Positions 31,501 to 43,500 of a DNA stretch of 64,000 bases are shown here, piece by piece; the first letter of the stretch is position 1; each line of letters opens with the position of its first letter. This DNA is from Elymus sibiricus (taxonomy: Eukaryota > Streptophyta > Magnoliopsida > Poales > Poaceae), in NCBI GenBank assembly GCA_039707655.1, contig CM077665.1, positions 309,256,486-309,320,485 of the forward strand, given 5' to 3'. The translations under genes and the position numbers were made by a program. The notes below the pieces were generated by a model. That model ran no database searches, was not told the DNA's origin, and was given only the letters and a program-made list of their open reading frames with translations.

Positions 31501-34500
31501 TGTGACGCCCCCATTCTCGTCCGTACGCTAATCATGCACACAATGCGTACGACCAATATTAGGGACTCACTGATTGATATCACAACACAACAAAAGACAC
31601 AAATATAAAGTCATACAGCTCCATATTACAAGCCAGGGGCCTCGAGGGCTCGAATACAAAGCTCGACATAAACACGAGTCAGCGGAAGCAAATATATCTG
31701 AGTACAGACATAAGTTAGACAAGTTTTGCCTTAAGAAGGCTAGCACAAACATAAGCAACGGATCGAAAGAGGCGAGGCCTCCTGCCTGGGAACCTCCTAA
31801 CTACTCCTGAGTGTCGGGGGCAGCCTCCACGTAGTAGTAGGCTCCAGCGGTGGTGTAGTAGTCATCTCCAGCGTACTCCATCGTCTGAACGCGGCAACGT
31901 ATCGAGGGGGAAAAAGCAAGGCAAAGCAGCGGTGAGTACTCATCCAAAGTACTCGCAAGACTGACATCAGATCTATGCTAAGTATGCATCATTATCAAGA
32001 AATGGGGTTATATCTGGGCCGACTACAGAAAGCAAGAATGAGGGGGAAGGCCTAGTCCTATCGAAGACTAGCATCTTCAGCATCTTGCAGCATTAGAAGA
32101 GAGTAGACCTGCAGCTCATATATATAGTCCTATTGTTGTAGCAATTTTATTAAGTAACCACGCCCAGAGATCCTTCCTCGACTCCCTGCGAGGAAGCAAT
32201 CTCGGAGCCACAATTCATTTTTAATTAGTTTATTATTATAGTTGTAGTAGGCCAAATTACAACTCCAAGTCGTCCTGTTACCGTGGACACGGCTATTCGA
32301 ATAGTTTGTTCTTCCCTGCAGGGGTGCACCTCATTTCCAACACGCCTGGTCACCTCCGGCCGGACACACTTTCCGGGGTAATGCCCGGCCTCGGGATACA
32401 GCACGTCGTCGCCCCACCTGGACTCAACGAAGAGGCCAGCCCGCCGGTCTACTCCTAAGTGCGCAGGTTCGTGGGCCCACTTGCCCTTGCACTCCTGCAC
32501 GATGCGAATGCGGCCGAAAACAGACCTAGTACACTCTAGTCCAAGAGCTGTACGTTCCAGCCCAATCCGGCGCGCGCCGCTCCATTGCTGATGTCCGAAG
32601 AGCTTCGGCTGATACAACGACGCTGAGTGCCCATAACTTCCCTACGTGAAGGTTTAGTGCGTTAAAGGTCATATCGACCAACTCAGATTAAATACTCAAC
32701 CCATTAGCGATTTATTAGTGCGGGGCAAGCGCGAACCATGAAATGCAGTCCCTTGCCCCGCCAATAACACTCGGGTGCCTTACCGGCGCACCCCACCAAT
32801 ATCACTCTCTCGGGTACCCTTGGGGCCGACCCGTCTTCCACATGTTTCAGTAACCCGGTCATAGTAACTGTGTGTATAAAACATCGAGACGGAACCTGAG
32901 GAATCACCCTCATGGGGTCCCGCTCGATGAAACCGTCAACGAGGACTTAGAGGAATCACCCTCGAGAGTCCCACACTTGAGGGGTTGCACGACAGAGTCA
33001 TCGTCGGGAGTGGTGAAGGAGGAATCACCCTCGATAACCACGACCGACTAGCTACACTACAGAACTAGCATCATGAGTACTTCACGAGGTGTCACCCTCG
33101 GTACTCAATAGTAGCGCTGCAGAGTCGTACAACTAAGGGGAGTGCGGTGATGTGAGGGGCCTGGCTTGTCAGTCATGACGACTGAGTCTTCTGTCTTCAA
33201 GTCCTCGGTGTCATCGATGGACGCAGGGGCAACTGGGACTAAGGGGGGGTCTCAGGGGTTCAATGATCAACCTATTCTAGGCAGTTGATATGCTAACAGG
33301 TGTAGTAGCAGTTCATCAAAAACAGGCTATGCATCAGAAGAGGAGCTAACTAATACAGTAGCAAAATCTAATGCAAGCATAAGAGGGAGAAGAATAGGCG
33401 ATATCGGAATGCTCAAGGGGGTTTTGCTTGCCTTGCTGCTCTGCGGCAAAAGGCTGGTCGTCGGCGATGTAGTCGATCACGGCAGCACCGTCAGCCTCGG
33501 GGTCTACCGGAGAGAAGAGGGGGAAGAAACAATAAATATAAAGCACATAGATGCAACATGATGCATGACATGGCAATACGCAGGGCTAGGGGTGTTTACG
33601 GCCTATCTAGGTGCGATAGTTAATTTAGAAATTTATTTGAAATTATTTTAACAAAGCCATGCACTATTCACCTATCCGAAATAGGCAAAAAGTTGCATGT
33701 TCAGATAGCTAGAGGCATGTGATAGATGAATGGACGGCATATTTGGAATCGTGGGATTTTTCCGATCAACTTTCATGTATAAAGTTTTTCCATCGGAGTT
33801 ACGGTTTAAAAGATATGATTTTCTAAAGTTTTATTGATTTTTTGGAATTAATTTAATTAGTTAAATCCAACATTATCCAGAATAGTGAATGATGACGTCA
33901 GCATGAGGTCAGCATTGCGTCAGCAGTCAACAGGGGGCTGGCCAGGTCAAACCTGACCAGTGGGTCCCACATGTCATAGACCCAGTGCTATTTCAGGTTT
34001 TTAATTAAATTAAACAGGGTTAATTAGCAGTGGGGCCAACTGTCAGTGACTCATTAACCTAAACTAATTATTTTAATTAACTTAACTAACTAGTTAGTGG
34101 CCTGACAGGGGCGGCCCACCTGTCATAGACATAGGTGGGAGGGGGCCCCACCAGTCAGTGACTGGGCAGAGCCCAGTCAGCCAGTTGACCAAGTCAACTG
34201 GTCAACTGGGGCTGGCCTGGCCCACTGGCAGTGGCCCTGGGGGTGGCCCCAGCCCAGCCACGTCGGCGGCGGCGCCGGCCGGCCACCGGTGTTGCTCCGG
34301 CGAGCACCCGAAACGGTGGCGCGGCTCGGAAATGGCGCACAGGGCAGCAAATCGAGCGCCGTTTGGCGCGTTCGCGAGCTAGAGGAGCCGCCGATCCATT
34401 CCGGGCATCGGGGCGAGCAACGGCGGGCCGTAGCGAGCGCCACGTCGTCGGCGGCGGAGCAAGCTTCGGCCGGCGATGGCAAACGGCGATGCGGCGGGCA

Positions 34501-35646
34501 AACGAGCGAACTAAACGTGTGGGGCGGCCCTACGTGATGCACTGAGTCGATTGGCGGCGGCGGCAGGACCAAATGGTCAGCGGAGAGGCGCCGGCGACGA
34601 GCTCAGGCGGCGGCGCGTTCGGGCGCACGTCGGGGATGGCCCCAGAGGCAGCTAACGGCGACGAGAGCGAGAGGGGAGGAAGCGGAGGCTCACAGCGGGC
34701 TCGGGGAGGGCTCGAGGCGGCCGGAATCGACGGCGGCGTTGCGGTGGCCGAAGGTGGAAGACGACGTGGGGACGGCGATGCAGGGCTCCAGGGGCTCGCG
34801 CGTGTGATCGAGGAGGACGAGCTCGTCGCGGCGGAGCTCGTGGGTGCGTTGGCAGGGCGCGGGAGGTCGTGTGGCCGCGCCTACCTGTCGGCCATGGCGG
34901 CGGCCGGCGGATCTGGAGGAGGGAGAGAGAGGAGAGCGAGCAGGGCGAGGGGGGAATGGCGAGGGCGGCGTCCAGGGGGAAGGGACGGCCTCAGCCTTAT
35001 CCTCTCGCCCACCTGCTCCGGCGCCGTGGCAGCCAGTGGCCGGAGCGAGGCGCGCTCGGCCATGGCGGGCACGACAGCGAGGCGGGAGCAGGTAAGGGAA
35101 GGCCCCAGTGGGCTGGGCCGCACTGTGCCCACGGCCCAGAGGCCAGGTAAGTGGGCATTTGCCCCTTTTTATTTATTTCTTTACTGTTTTCTTTTCTTTG
35201 TTTCTGTTTTATTTATTTTAGGCCAATATTCCTTTAAGTAAAAATGTGTCATATGGTCCAACAATTAACTTGCAATATTTTGGAGGGCCACATCCACTTT
35301 GAGCATTTTTAGAAATTGCTTTCATTTTCCAATGCAATTTAGAGTACTTTTAAAATGCTTTTAGCTACTGTTATTGATGGTGGGGTCCACACCAGAAGCT
35401 TGGTGATGTTGTTTTCTTCAACAACATTTGTTTTAGAATATTCCACAAGTTTGGAACATTTTACTTTTGTTGTTTGCAGAATTATTTTTATCACAATAAT
35501 TCCTAGGGCATTTTGAAATGGAATTTGAACTTGAATTTGAACTGCAACTTGATCAAGCCCTGTTTAGCAAAAGATTAGCTTAATCACTTGACCATTACTG
35601 TAGCTTAATTACAATGATCACTGTAGCTTAAACCCATTGTGTCACA
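31501..35646 (-). repeat. 3' LTR of Tekay-type element (4,146 bp)
   Basis: It matches 40521-44687 along its whole length. In the first 660 bp I count 11 substitutions. It lacks a 20-bp block (about 43718-43737) present in the other LTR. A CpG- and GC-rich segment spans about 34200-35150. Four GGAATCACCCTC-like repeats lie at 32899, 32951, 33020 and 33085. Open frames in the GC-rich segment (for example 34573-35241) are low-complexity and not called as genes. Confidence 0.93.
32280..32307 (-). promoter_or_regulatory. Conserved 28-bp palindrome block, 3' LTR copy
   Basis: Identical to 20542-20569 of the other Tekay-like LTR; includes CTATTCGAATAG. Confidence 0.8.
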
Positions 35647-35659
35647 ATTCTCCCCTACT
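35647..35659 (-). other. Polypurine tract of Tekay-type element
   Basis: AGTAGGGGAGAAT on the minus strand abuts the 3' LTR start. Confidence 0.8.
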
Positions 35660-35694
35660 AACAAGAATTCTAGTCCCGAGAATTAAGAAGTAGA

Positions 35695-35855
35695 AGGAAA
35701 AAGCCCGGGGTATTCTGCACGAAGATGATCTTCGCGTTCCCAAGTGGCTTCATCTTCAGAATGATTTGCCCACTGCACTTTGAAGAACTTGGTAACCTTC
35801 TGACGAGTCCGACGTTCAGTTTCATTGAGAATGCGGACTAGTTGCTCCTTGTAAG
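35695..35855 (-). pseudogene. Chromodomain of Tekay-type integrase (frameshifted)
   Basis: Minus-strand translation in the frame shifted from the integrase shows VRILNETERRTRQKV, then KFFKVQWANHSEDEATWE, the aromatic-cage-like and W-E core of a chromovirus chromodomain, which directs integration toward marked chromatin. A frameshift near 35850 separates it from the integrase frame, which ends in a TAG there. Confidence 0.85.
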
Positions 35856-37175
35856 AAAGGTCTCCAACATTTCATGGTCCACTGCTCGGATAGGATCCTT
35901 GAAGCAGCTGCGAAGCTGTGACACATGGAACACATCGTGAACCTGTGACAGGTTTGGCGGTAGTTCCAGTTGATATGCCACTTTACCACGCCTTTCGAGA
36001 ACAGTGAAAGGACCAATATAACGAGGAGCCAGCTTGCCCTTGATCCCGAAACGGTGTGTACCTCTCATCGGCGTGACTCGAAGATAAGCCTTTTCGCCAG
36101 GTTGATAGACCATATCCTTGTGATGACGGTCATACTGACTCTTCTGACGAGACTGAGCGGCCTTCAGATTTGCATGAATAATGCGGACTTGATCTTCGGC
36201 ATGTTGGATAATATCCGGACCGATAAGTGTACGTTCCCCAGTTTCTGACCAATTCAGAGGAGTCCGACACTTACGTCCATATAACACTTCAAAGGGAGCC
36301 ATCTTCAGACTGGCTTGATAGCTATTGTTGTAAGAGAACTCAGCATACGGGAGAGATTCCTCCCATTTCTTGCCGAAAGAGATAACACAAGCTCGAAGCA
36401 TATCTTCGAGAATATGATTGACTCTTTCAACTTGCCCCTGGGATTGAGGGTGAAAAGCGGTGCTAAAGGACAAATGAGTTCCCATAGCTTCCTGGAAACT
36501 TGCCCAGAATCTTGAAGTGAATAAGCTGCCACGGTCTGAACTGATAACCAGTGGAATACTGTGGAGTGAAACAACTCTGGACATGTATAGATCTGCCAGC
36601 TGACTAGCAGTAATAGTTTCCTTGACAGCCAGAAAATGTGCAACTTTGGACAACCGGTCAATGACGACAAGAATAACATCATTACCTTTCTGCGACCTGG
36701 GAAAACCAGTAATGAAGTCCATTTCAACATGGTCCCATTTCCATTCAGGAATAGAAATAGGTTGTAGAGTTCCAGCAGGCCTTTGATGTTCTGCTTTGAT
36801 CCGACGGCAAATGTCACATTCAGCAACGTAGCGAGCAATGTCTTGCTTCATGTAAGGCCACCAGAATCTTTGACGGATGTCCTGGTACATCTTGGTACTA
36901 CCCGGATGAATAGACAGAGGTGTATCATGAGCTCCCTTCATCACTTTCTTAGTTACATCCAGATTTTCCTTCTTTGTGGGAACGAATAAGCGACCCTTGA
37001 AGTACAAGGCGCCATCATCAGCCACGGTGAAGAATGAGGGTTTACCTTCCGCCAGATAGCGTTTAATCCTTTCGACTTCACTGCAATAGTTTTGCATAGT
37101 TTTGATGCTGCCCACGAGATCTGGTTCCACAACCAGGTTACACAAAGAACCCTGGTTAACAACACGAAGGTTCAT
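35838..37175 (-). pseudogene. int: Integrase of Tekay-type element
   Basis: The 445-codon open segment contains the HHCC zinc site (H83, H90, C120, C123) and the catalytic triad D153, D214, E250 with 35 residues between the last two. The C-terminal part has the GPF-type module (GKLAPRYIGPFTVLERRG). The segment itself has no stop, but it is out of frame with the RT-RNase H segment upstream (overlap 37156-37175) and with the chromodomain downstream. Confidence 0.9.
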
Positions 37176-37956
37176 CTTGCGAAACTCCGGTGGAGGGGGA
37201 ATGAGATATCCCTGAGGAACAATATGGAGGTTCAGCTTGCGAAATTCTTCTTGAAGCAGGGGGGTGAACCTTGTGAACCTGGAGGTGATTGCAATAAGAC
37301 TTGCGGCTCAAGGCATCAGCCATTACATTAGCCTTGCCTGGGGTATAAGAAATACCCACATTGTAATCTGCTATGCGCTCCATCCATCTCTGTTGACGGA
37401 GGTTCAGATCTAGCTGAGTAAACAGATACTTCAGACTTTGGTGGTCGGTGTAGATCTCGCAACGGTTCCCAACAAGGTATTGCCGCCACTCTTTCAGTGC
37501 ATGAATTACCGCGGCAAGTTCAAGGTCATGAACCGGGTAGTTCTCTTCATGAGGACGCAATTGACGGGATGCATAAGCAACCACTCTGCGCTCTTGCATT
37601 AGGACACAACCCATTCCCTGACGAGAAGCGTCACAATAAATGGTAAAGTCCTTACGAGTATCCGGAGGAGCAAGCACTGGAGCAGAGGTCAACTTGTCCT
37701 TAAGTGCCTGAAAGCTCTCCTGACATTTTTCGGTCCACTCATATTTAACACCTTTGAGAAGCAAATTGGTTAAGGGCTTTGCAATCTTGGAGAAGTTCTC
37801 GACGAATCGACGGCAATAGCTGGTGAGTCCGAGAAAACTTCTGAGTTGCTTGACATTCTTCGGGGGAGTCCAGTCAAGAATCGCCTGAACTCGTTCAGGG
37901 TTGCCCGCAATACCATCCTTGGAAATCACATGACCAAGGTAGGTTACTTCGTCCAT
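37156..37956 (-). pseudogene. RT thumb and RNase H of Tekay-type element
   Basis: Starts in [18 protein letters not shown] and includes RNase H motifs ([26 protein letters not shown]). It is in the same frame as the RT segment but separated by a single TAA at about 37996-37998, where a Glu codon is usual (RLR-stop-HQLYAK). Confidence 0.9.
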
Positions 37957-37995
37957 CCAGAACTCACACTTAGAATACTTAGCATAAAGTTGATG

Positions 37996-39249
37996 TTATC
38001 GAAGCCTCTCCAGTATAAGACGAAGATGTTCAGCATGCTCTTCTTTGTTCTTGGAGAATACCAGAATATCATCCAGATAAACCACGACGAATTTATCGAG
38101 GTAGTCCATGAGTATGTAGTTCATCAGGCGGGAGAAGGTTGCGGGAGCATTTGTTAAGCCGAAGGACATGACGGTGTACTCGTATGAACCATAGCGAGTA
38201 ACAAATGCAGTCTTGGGAATATCCTCTTCACGAACCCGGATCTGATGGTAACCCAACCTCAAGTCGAGTTTTGAAAATACTGCTGAACCAGCAAGTTGAT
38301 CATACAGATTGTTGATCCGAGGAAGCGGATATTTGTTTTGAATCGTTGCTTGGTTGATGGGACGATAATCTTGGACCAACCGATTCGTACCATCCTTCTT
38401 CTTGACAAAGAGAGAAGGTGCTCCCCAAGCAGAGGAACTTGGACGAATGAAACCCAGACGAAGCGAATTGTCAAGTTCTTGCTTAAGCTCAAGGAGTTCA
38501 TGGGGTGGCATCTTATACGGACGCTTGGCAATAGGGGTGGTGCCTGGCACTAAGTCGATGACAAATTCGACAGCTCTAGCAGGGGGGATCCCTGGTAGTT
38601 CTTCCGGAAAAACATCTTGGAAATCCCGGACAACTGGAATGTTTTCGATCCCTTCAAGAGGTGACTCATTTAAGGCATTCAGGGCATATAGTCGGGCTTC
38701 AGCATCTCGAACAAGATGAGCATGGTAGTTGACTATCTCATTCGAAGGATGTAGAAGGTGGACAATTTTGGTGGCACAAACGACGGAAGCAGTATGTGCT
38801 TTCAACCAATCCATCCCTAGAATAAGGTCGATCTTGGAAGACTTCAATATAATGGGGGAAGCATGGAATTCCAGTCCTTCTATTTCTACGGGGACATCTA
38901 GACAAACCATGGAGGTTTGACATTGGCCAGCGGGGGTGTTTACCACTATTGGAACGTTCATCTCCTCGTACTTAATGCCATGCATGTATGCAAATTCTTC
39001 AGACATAAAAGAATGCGATGCTCCTGTATCAAATAATATAGAAGCTGGTACTGAGTTGACGAGAAGTGTACCCATCACAGTAGCAGGCTGGTCTTGAGCT
39101 TCATTCAGATCAACATTGTTAGCCTGAGCATGACCCTGAGCAGGCCTGGCATTGTTGTTGCGGGGCTGGTTGGAAGGCAGTGTAAGTTGATTCTGATTCT
39201 GCCTGCATTCTCTAGCACGGTGTCCTGGATGACCACACTTGAAGCACAA
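37996..39249 (-). pseudogene. Zinc knuckle, protease and reverse transcriptase of Tekay-type element
   Basis: 417 codons: CCHC knuckle at residues 2-15 ([14 protein letters not shown]), protease D74-T-G ([10 protein letters not shown]), and a C-terminal protease GMDWL motif. The RT core has YLDD at 391-394. The frame continues upstream past a TGA (39285-39283) into a Pro-rich gag linker, and downstream past the TAA at 37998. Confidence 0.9.
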
Positions 39250-40192
39250 CCCATCCTCAGGACGAGAAGGGGGAGCAGGAGCTCATGGTGGCGGAGCTGG
39301 GAGCCTCGGCTGCCTAGGTGGGGGTGGAGGCAGTCGAGGTGCAGCATAGGACGGTCTTGGAGCAGGAGGCGGTGCATGGTACATGTTGTGGGGGATCCAG
39401 ATCTTGCGCTTCTGAGCAGATGGACCCGAAGATGAGCCCATGTCACGGTTGCGCTTGCTGTTGTCCTTGTAGTCCTGCAGACCCGTGCAGACTCCGATGC
39501 AGAACCTGCATACTAAGCGGGAGCGCAGGTCCACGTGCCGGAGTACGACCTCCAACCTCAGGCCATTCAAGACCTGGAGGAAACTCAGTCCGAGGTGGGT
39601 AAAGGATGTGCTCCGGATGTATCCTCGCACGAACTGCTGGCAACAAGTGCTCCATAGCCTGATACAGACGAGCACGGGTGGCGTACAGCTCGACGTTAAG
39701 AGCCCTGACAGTGCGATCCAGAGCCTCAGTGTACTGAACCAGAACCTGTGGGTCATAACGACGACTCACGTAGGGGGTACAGACAGTAGTGTAGGACCGG
39801 TCGGTACGCTGCCGTGCGAAAGGGGTCAAGACCTCAGCGTCGGCGGCAGTATCAACTCCAGCAGGAGCATACGGGATGTATCTGTATGCCGTGTCCTCCA
39901 AACAGGAGTTCGCTGCACGGAGACGAACGATAGCAGCATCCTGTACTGCCATCTCAACAGTCACTCCAATACCACGAAAGGTGTGCAGTTCAGTGATAGA
40001 GCGGTCATGCCAATCCGAGATAACCATCTCAGCCTCATACTATTCCTGGTTGAACTCGCGGTAGTCCTCGTAAACAGTGTACTCGGGGTACCAGCGATAT
40101 CCCAGCTTCTTCAAGAGGCCGATCAGAATGGCGGGGAACCCAGTCGTCTCGTGCGCGTAGGTCAGACGAACGATCTGCCAACCGGGACGCAT
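39250..40192 (-). pseudogene. Gag-like N-terminal region of Tekay-type element, domain not recognised
   Basis: From an ATG at 40192 the minus strand reads MRPGWQIVRLTYAHETTGF, meets a TAG at 40042-40040 and continues MVISDWHDRSITELHTFRGI to about 39443. The frame then shifts to a Pro-rich linker (39756-39283 frame) that leads into the zinc knuckle. I do not see the usual capsid (Retrotrans_gag) domain between them. Either it was deleted or this N-terminal module stands in for it. A splice-acceptor-like TTGTTACAG directly precedes the ATG. Confidence 0.6.
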
Positions 40193-40520
40193 CTGTAACA
40201 AGGAGATTCAAGATGTCAAATGACAGTGTGTGCATCATAACTTCAAAGAAGACAATTTTCGACAAAACAATTCTCCGGTGGATGTCATCACGAGAACCTA
40301 ATGTTAGATTTTAGCAAAATCTTTAACCCGAAAGAGAAGAGAGATCAGAACCCAGAGTATAGACGAGGAGTAAAAGATCCTAATACCACCCGATTGAGAT
40401 GTGGGCCCATAAGCCACAGAATCAGTGTTAGTAAAAGTTTTTCAATGACTAGACTCAACTTCGGCGAAGGAGTTGGAAAGGGGGCTACCTACAGGCAGTC
40501 GGCTCTGATACGTACCAACT
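40193..40520 (-). other. Leader and primer-binding site of Tekay-type element
   Basis: Directly inside the 5' LTR the minus strand reads AGTTGGTACGTATCAGAGCC, an initiator-Met-tRNA-like site with two extra bases in its middle (40520-40501). No coding frame is convincing in the rest. Confidence 0.65.
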
Positions 40521-43500
40521 TGTGACGCCCCCATTCTCGTCCGTACACTAATCATGCACACAATGCGTACGACCAAGATTAGGGACTCACTGATTGATAT
40601 CACAACACAACAAAATACACAAATATAAAGTCATACAGCTCCATATTACAAGCCAGGGGCCTCGAGGGCTCGAATACAAAGCTCGACATAAACACGAGTC
40701 AGCGAAAGCAAATATATCTGAGTACAGACATAAGTTAGACAAGTTTTGCCTTAAGAAGGCTAGCACAAACATAAGCAACGGATCGAAAGAGGCGAGGCCT
40801 CCTGCCTGGGAACCTCCTAACTACTCCTGAGCGTCGGGGGCAGCCTCCACGTAGTAGTAGGCTCCAGCAGTGGTGTAGTAGTCGTCTCCAGCGTACTCCA
40901 TCGTCTGAACGCGGCAACATATCGAGGGGGAAAAAGGAAGGCAAAGCAGCGGTGAGTACTCATCCAAAGTACTCGCAAGACTGACATCAGATCTATGCTA
41001 AGTATGCATCATTATCAAGAAATGGGGTTATATCTGGGCCGACTGCAGAAAGCAAGAATGAGGGGGAAGGCCTAGTCCTATCGAAGACTAGCATCTTCAG
41101 CATCTTGCAGCATTAGAAGAGAGTAGACCTGCAGCTCATATATATAGTCATATTGTTGTAGCAATTTTATTAAGTAACCACGCCCAGAGATCCTTCCTCG
41201 ACTCCCTGCGAGGAAGCAATCTCGGAGCCACAATTCATTTTTAATTAGTTTATGATTATAGTTGTAGTAGGCCAAAGTACAACTCCAAGTCGTCCTGTTA
41301 CCGTGGACACGGCTATTCGAATAGTTTGTTCTTCCCTGCAGGGGTGCACCTCATTTCCAACACGCCTGGTCACCTCCGGCCGGACACACTTTCCGGGGTA
41401 ATGCCCGGCCTCGGGATACAGCACGTCGTCGCCCCACCTAGACTCAACGAAGAGGCCAGCCCGCCGGTCTACTCCTAAGTGTGCAGGTTCGTGGGCCCAC
41501 TTGCCCTTGCACTCCTGCATGATGCGAACGCGGCCGAAAACAGACCTAGTACACTCTAGTCCAAGAGCTGTACGTTCCAGCCCAATCCGGCGCGCGCCGC
41601 TCCATTGCTGACGTCCGAAGAGCTTCGGCTGATACAACGACGCTGAGTGCCCATAACTTCCCCACGTGAAGGTTTAGTGCATTAAAGGTCGTATCGACCA
41701 ACTCAGATTAAATACTCAACCCATTAGCGATTTATTAGTGCGGGGCAAGCGCGAACCATGAAATGCAGTCCCTCGCCCCGCCAATAACACTTGGGTGCCT
41801 TACCGGCGCACCCCACCAATATCACTCTCGCGGGTACCCTTGGGGCCGACCCATCTTCCACATGTTTCAGTAACCCGGTCATAGTAACTGTGTGTATAAA
41901 ACATCGAGACGGAACCTGAGGAATCACCCTCATGGGGTCCCGCTCGATGAAACCGTCAAGGAGGACTTAGAGGAATCACCCTCGAGAGTCCCACACTTGA
42001 GGGGTTGCACGACAGAGTCATCGTCGGGAGTGGTGAAGGAGGAATCACCCTCGATAACCACGACCGACTAGCTACACTACAGAACTAGCATCATGAGTAC
42101 TTCACGAGGTGTCACCCTCGGTACTCGATAGTAGTGCTGCAGAGTCGTACAACTAAGGGGAGTGCGGTGATGTGAGGGGCCTGGCTTGTCAGTCATGACG
42201 ACTGAGTCTTCTGTCTTCAAGTCCTCGGTGTCGTCGATGGACGCAGGGGCAACTGGGACTAAGGGGGGGTCTCAGGGGTTCAATGATCAACCTATTCTAG
42301 GCAGTTGATATGCTAACAGGTGTAGTAGCAGTTCATCAAAAATAAGCTATGCATCAGAATAGGAGCTAACTAATACAGTAGCAAAATCTAATGCAAGCAT
42401 AAGAGGGAGAAGAATAGGCGATATCGGAATGCTCAAGGGGGTTTTGCTTGCCTTGCTACTCTGCGGCAAAAGGCTGGTCATCGGCGGTGTAGTCGATCAC
42501 GGCAGCACCGTCAGCCTCGGGGTCTACCGGAGAGAAGAGGGGGAAGAAACAATAAATATAAAGCACACAGATGCAACATGATGCATGACATGGCAATACG
42601 CAGGGCTAGGCGTGTTTACGGCCTATCTAGGTGCGATAGTTAATTTAGAAATTTATTTGAAATTATTTTAACAAAGCCATGCACTATTCACCTATCCGAA
42701 ATAGGCAAAAAGTTGCATGTTCAGATAGCTAGAGGCATGTGACAGATGAATGGATGGCATATTTGGAATCGTGGGATTTTTCCAATCAACTTTCATGTAT
42801 AAAGTTTTTCCATCGGAGTTACGGTTTAAAAGATATGATTTTCTAAAGTTTTATTGATTTTCTGGAATTAATTTAATTAGTTAAATCCAACATTATCCAG
42901 AATAGTGAATGATGACGTCAGCATGAGGTCAGCATTGCATCAGCAGTCAACAGGGGGCTGGCCAGGTCAAACCTGACCAGTGGGTCCCACATGTCATAGA
43001 CTTAGTGCTATTTCAGGTTTTTAATTAAATTAAACAGGGTTAATTAGCAGTGGGGCCCAACTGTCAGTGACTGATTAACCTAAACTAATTATTTTAATTA
43101 ACTTAACTAACTAGTTAGTGGCCTGACAGGGGCGGCCCACCTGTCATAGACATAGGTGGGAGGGGGCCCCACCAGTCAGTGACTGGGCAGAGCCCAGTCA
43201 GCCAGTTGACCAAGTCAACTGGTCAACTGGGGCTGGCCTGGCCCACTGGCAGTGGCCCTGGGGGTGGCCCCAGCCCAGCCACGTCGGCGGCGGCGCCGGC
43301 CGGCCACCGGAGTTGCTCCGGCGAGCACCCGAAACGGTGGCACGGCTCGGAAATGGCGCACAGGGCAGCAAATCGAGCGCCGTTTGGCGCGTTCGTGAGC
43401 TGGAGGAGCCGCCGATCCATTCCGGGCATCGAGGCGAGCAACGGCGGGCCGTAGCGAGCGCCACGTCGTCGGCGGAGGAGCAAGCTTCGGCCGGCGATGG

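Noticed and set aside
34573..35241. 222-codon Gly/Ala/Arg-rich ORF in the Tekay LTR, with a near copy in the other LTR
   Set aside because: GC-rich sequence is open in several frames at once; the frame is broken by the 20-bp indel in the other LTR and no domain is visible.
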